64,000 nucleotides of DNA from Zanthoxylum bungeanum (lineage: Eukaryota; Streptophyta; Magnoliopsida; Sapindales; Rutaceae): assembly GCA_019454045.1 (NCBI GenBank), contig SKCR01031864.1:49921-113920 (forward strand), given 5' to 3'. The position numbers were made by a program, and so were the translations under genes. Below are positions 60,851-64,000 of this stretch, piece by piece (the first letter of the stretch is position 1; the number at the start of each line of letters is the position of its first letter). The notes beneath the pieces were generated by a model that saw only the letters and a list, made by a program, of their open reading frames with translations, was not told the DNA's origin and searched no databases.

Positions 60851-62340
60851 AGAAAAAAGAAGAGAATTGGGAGGAGAAACTAATGAAGTTGGAGAGCCTG
60901 ACTCTGGGAGAGGATGAAAAGTCTGAGGAAGACCTGATTGCAGAGGAAGAAGTGTCTATAGATGATGAAGACATTTACCTTCCTGATTTATTTGAATGTA
61001 CTTCCACATTATCCAATAATAAAGACATTTCTTTTGCTTACTTGCCTGAGTCATTTCCATTTACTCTGCACGAATCAAGCATATTTGATATCAGTTCGGC
61101 CAGAACTACTACATTTAACTTGGGTACACTTGAGAACCCCAAAGAAATTCTGATTGCAAGTGAAGTTACCTCTGAAGAGAGGGAGAAACTAGAAGAAGTG
61201 TTGGTCAGATATGCCAAAGTGTTTGCTTGGTCCTATGAGGACATGCCTGGGGTAGACAGAAACATTGCCCAACACACAATACCAACTTATCTGAATATAA
61301 GGCCAGTAAAACAGAAACTCCGACGGATGAGACCAGAATGGGCTGAGAAAGTCAGAGAGGAAGTTAAGAAATAGATAGATGTGGGGTTCCTAGAAGTAGT
61401 AAAGTATCCTGAGTGGTTGGCTAATATAGTACCGGTGCCAAAGAAAGACGGGAAGGTCAAAATGTGTGTAGACTACAGAGATCTCAACAAGGCTTGTCCG
61501 AAGGATGATTTTCCTCTGCCGCATATAGATGTTCTGGTTGATAGTGCGGCTTTATCTGCTATGTATTCATTTGCAGATGAGTTTTCAGGTTACAATTAGG
61601 TTCTCATGGCCGAGGAAGACAAACACAAGACTGCATTTGTTACTGAGTGGGGTACTTATTGTTACAAGGTTATGCCGTTTGGGCTTAAGAATGCGGGGGC
61701 AACCTATCAGCGGATGGCCACTACACTTTTCCACGACTTGATGCACAAAGAGATTGAGGTGTATGTGGATGACATGATGGTGAAATCAGAGACAAGAGTT
61801 GGGCATATTGAAGCACTGGAAAGGTTCCTTCAGAGAGTTGACAGATACAACCTGCGGCTTAATCCAAGAAATGTGTGTTTGGGGTGACATCAGGGAAATT
61901 GCTTGGTCATACAGTGGGAATGGGCGGAATAGCGGTAGACTCCAAGAAGATCAAGGCAATCACAGAAATGCCTGCACCGAAGACAGAAAAAGAAGTCAGA
62001 GCATTCTTGGGAAAGATTCAGTACATCAGTCGGTTCATTTCCAAGTTGACATCAGTATGTGAGCCTATCTTCAAACTGTTGAGAAAAGATCAGCCAGTGA
62101 GATGGAATGAACAGTGTCAGACAGCCTTCGACAAGATCAGAGAGTACTTAGTAAAGCCTCATGTATTGAAGCCTCCGAGACCGGGCAGACCTTTGATATT
62201 GTATTTGGCTATAGAATTAGAAGCACTGGGGGAAATGATGGTACAGGCAGATGAGACAGGGGTAGAACATGCAGTCTATTATCTGAGTAAGAAGATGCTC
62301 CCGTATGAGGCTCGGTATCAGAAGTAGAGAAGATCTGTCT
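60847..62340 (+). pseudogene. Element Y reverse transcriptase and first RNase H
   Basis: Gypsy-type reverse transcriptase is read in four pieces: 60847-61374 (with AWSYEDMPGVDRNIAQH and VKQKLRRMRPEW), 61381-61599 (VPKKDGKVKMCVDYRDLN), 61606-61887 (FGLKNAGATYQRM and catalytic YVDDMMVKSE) and 61875-62327 (VRAFLGKIQYISRFI, then RNase H start ILYLAIE). Interruptions are TAG at 61372, TAG at 61597, a frameshift near 61880 and one near 62325. Both TAG codons stand where glutamine is expected. The enzyme would copy the genomic RNA. Confidence 0.88.
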
Positions 62341-62985
62341 TGCCGTGGTATGGGCTTCCAGAAAATTGCGGCTTTATTTCCAGTCATACAAGATCCAGAT
62401 AGTGGCCAAGGAAAATCCTCTGAAATATCTTCATTCGGTGCCTTCACTAGTTGGAAAATTGGGCAGATGGTTGGTATTGCTGACAAAGTTTGACATTGAG
62501 TATCTCACCTCCAAAGTGATCAAAGGGCGAGCAGTAGCAGAGTTTCTGGCAATGCAACCTTTTAAGGGGGATCAGTATAAGTTTGAATTTCCAGATGAAG
62601 AGATCCAAGCAATAACAGTCCAGAGATGGAAAATGTATTTTGATGGAGCAGTGAATTACAAAGGAGCCGGAATTGGGATCGTGATAGTGACCCTCGAGGG
62701 AGAGACTTTGCCTTTGGCCAAGAGGTTGACATTCAGAGTGACTAACAACATGGCCGAGTATGAAGCATGTGCTTTCGGTTTGACAGCATTGATAGCCTTG
62801 AAGGCCGGGAGTGTGGAAGTCTATGGAGATTCTATGTTGGTGGTCCAGCAGATGCGAGGAGAATGGGAATTGAAAGAAGAACGGTTGAAACCTTGCCTTT
62901 TTCACCTCAGAAAGTTGGCACAGGTTATCCCCGAGTGTAATTTCAGCACTTACCGAGAGAAGAGAATCAGATGGCAGATGCATTG
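62341..62985 (+). pseudogene. Element Y end of first RNase H and second (archaeal-type) RNase H
   Basis: The open frame 62345-63025 begins with the end of the first RNase H (LRLYFQSYKIQIVAKENPLK). It then carries a second RNase H fold: MYFDGAVNYKGAGIG (first aspartate), NMAEYEACAFGL (glutamate) and VYGDSMLVVQQ (aspartate). A second RNase H between RT-RNase H and integrase is the hallmark of the plant Tat lineage. A frameshift near 62960 passes to the integrase frame. Confidence 0.85.
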
Positions 62986-63747
62986 GCTACACTTGCAGCA
63001 ACTTGGGAAAATCCAGAAAAGTTAGTGATGAGACTGTTGATACTGACAACAACGAGCATACCTGTTTATGAGATAGAAAGAATTCTGGAAGTTGAGGTCG
63101 ACGATGGTAAACCTTGGTATTATGACATTCAGAGGTATCTGGAACATGGTGAACTCCCGGAAGGGGCATGCAAAAAAGACAGAATAGCCATTCAGAAGTT
63201 AGCTTCCCAGTATGTGATTTTGAAAGGGGAACTGTACAAGAGGCAAGCAAACGGTATTCAGTTGAAGTGTTTGAGAAAGGAAGAAGCACGGCATGTAATG
63301 GAAGAAATACATGTCGGGGTATGTGGTCCGCACATGAACGGGTTGAATCTGTCCCGAAAGATAGTGAGACAAGGTTTTTATTGGTCAACCATGGAAACAG
63401 ACTGCGCGAAGATGGTAAAGCACTGTCATGACTGTCAAGCACACGGTAATTTGAATCACTTACCACACACAGAATTGCACGGGTTGTCAGAGTCGTGGCT
63501 TTCTCAACATGGGGAATTGATATGATTGGAGAAATTCGACCAAATGCATCGAATGGGCATCGCTTCATAGTAGTGGCCGTAGATTACTTCTCGAAGTTGG
63601 TGGAAGCCGAATCATTCCGCAATGTTACAGCATAACAGATGGCAAAGTTTATAGCTCGGAACCTCATTTGTCGGTATGGTATGCCGCATCATGTAGTGAC
63701 AGACAACGAAGTTCAGTTTCAAGGAGAGACGAAGGCAATGTTACAGA
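62971..63747 (+). pseudogene. Element Y integrase, cut by element F
   Basis: The open frame 62971-63525 shows MADALATLAATW, then the integrase zinc finger (EEIHVGVCGPH...HCHDCQ, HHCC). A frameshift near 63490 leads into the catalytic core: WGIDMIGEIRPN with the first aspartate, VVAVDYFSKLVEAE, a TAA near 63631, and the second aspartate in VVTDN. The third catalytic residue is missing because element F begins at 63748. Confidence 0.86.
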
Positions 63748-64000
63748 TGTTGGATAATATGACCCATAGCGTCACTATTTGCACAGATCATTGTGTTGTT
63801 GTAGCAAATTAACTATGTAATAAGGAAATTGCACTCTCATCGTTTGTGATTAGATCACCATAGATATATAAATGAAGAGAGTCCCTATGATTAGTTCCTG
63901 GACTGAGAATGATATGAGACAGTATCAGTCCCCAAAGGTTTAATCATTAAATATCCCTAGTCGTAGTATTATCGAGACTGGACATCGATAATGCGGAATA
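63748..64000 (+). mobile_element. Element F: start of another family T 5' LTR
   Basis: TGTTGGATAATATGACCC and the following ~250 bp match element B's LTR start with only scattered differences. The last five bases of the target before it are ACAGA (63743-63747), which should recur after its 3' LTR outside the window. It interrupts the Y integrase. Confidence 0.9.

Noticed and set aside
62447..62983. Long minus-strand frames at 62447-62983 and 62987-63568
   Set aside because: They are antisense to recognisable RNase H and integrase coding sequence.
58816..63747. Endogenous pararetrovirus as an alternative to a gypsy element
   Set aside because: An integrase with HHCC finger and catalytic core, LTR borders, a second RNase H and a non-Met primer site point to a Tat-type gypsy element.

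Overview
This window looks like plant nuclear DNA made of stacked transposable elements. The evidence is LTR retrotransposons with the plant initiator-tRNA-Met primer site TGGTATCAGAGC, a Ty3/gypsy element carrying a second RNase H (the plant Tat/Ogre/Retand type), and a Mutator-like (MULE) transposase remnant. I found no host protein-coding gene, tRNA, rRNA or CRISPR array. Every long open frame is a decayed transposon fragment or a shadow inside an LTR or tandem repeat. The sequence alone does not name the species.

Positions 1-47500 form a nest four levels deep. The outermost host is a MULE transposase pseudogene on the minus strand (46190-47490). It is interrupted by element C, a Ty1/copia element on the minus strand whose pieces lie at 1-871, 21239-23197, 33448-34604 and 44785-46189; its far end is outside the window. 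Three elements of one LTR family (called here family T) sit in C: A (plus, 872-21238, target duplication AAAGG) in the reverse transcriptase region, D (minus, 23198-33447) at the protease/GAG-pre-integrase boundary, and E (minus, 34605-44784, target duplication CTCGG) in gag. Element B (plus, 2725-13154, target duplication GTTTA) lies inside the 5' LTR of A. A fifth family member, F, begins at 63748 and runs off the window. Matching target duplications, and coding homology in C that resumes on the far side of each insertion, fix the order of events.

Element A keeps long pieces of gag, protease, integrase and reverse transcriptase, broken by stops and frameshifts. B, D and E have LTR pairs that look nearly identical, so they are young, yet their roughly 6-kb interiors have no coding capacity. 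B and D share a deletion that removes the reverse transcriptase catalytic box. This implies mobilisation in trans by an A-like relative. Family T also carries two conserved non-coding architectures: a comb of short perfect inverted repeats almost all spaced by exactly three bases (TGG, TAG or TCG), and a four-copy leader motif TTGGCCAAAGTCAAGG with nearly fixed spacing in A, B, D and E. These are the best candidates for something not yet described.

Positions 47500-52172 hold MULE-flanking sequence with GCGAC-type repeats, two AT microsatellites, and a complete copia-type solo LTR (49329-51276, target duplication CCCAA). Positions 52173-57636 hold two related gypsy LTR arms in inverted orientation, each with tandem arrays. 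The plus arm leads into a decayed Tat-type gypsy element: primer site at 57640, gag from 58816, protease, reverse transcriptase, two RNase H domains and integrase. Insertion of F cuts the integrase at 63747.
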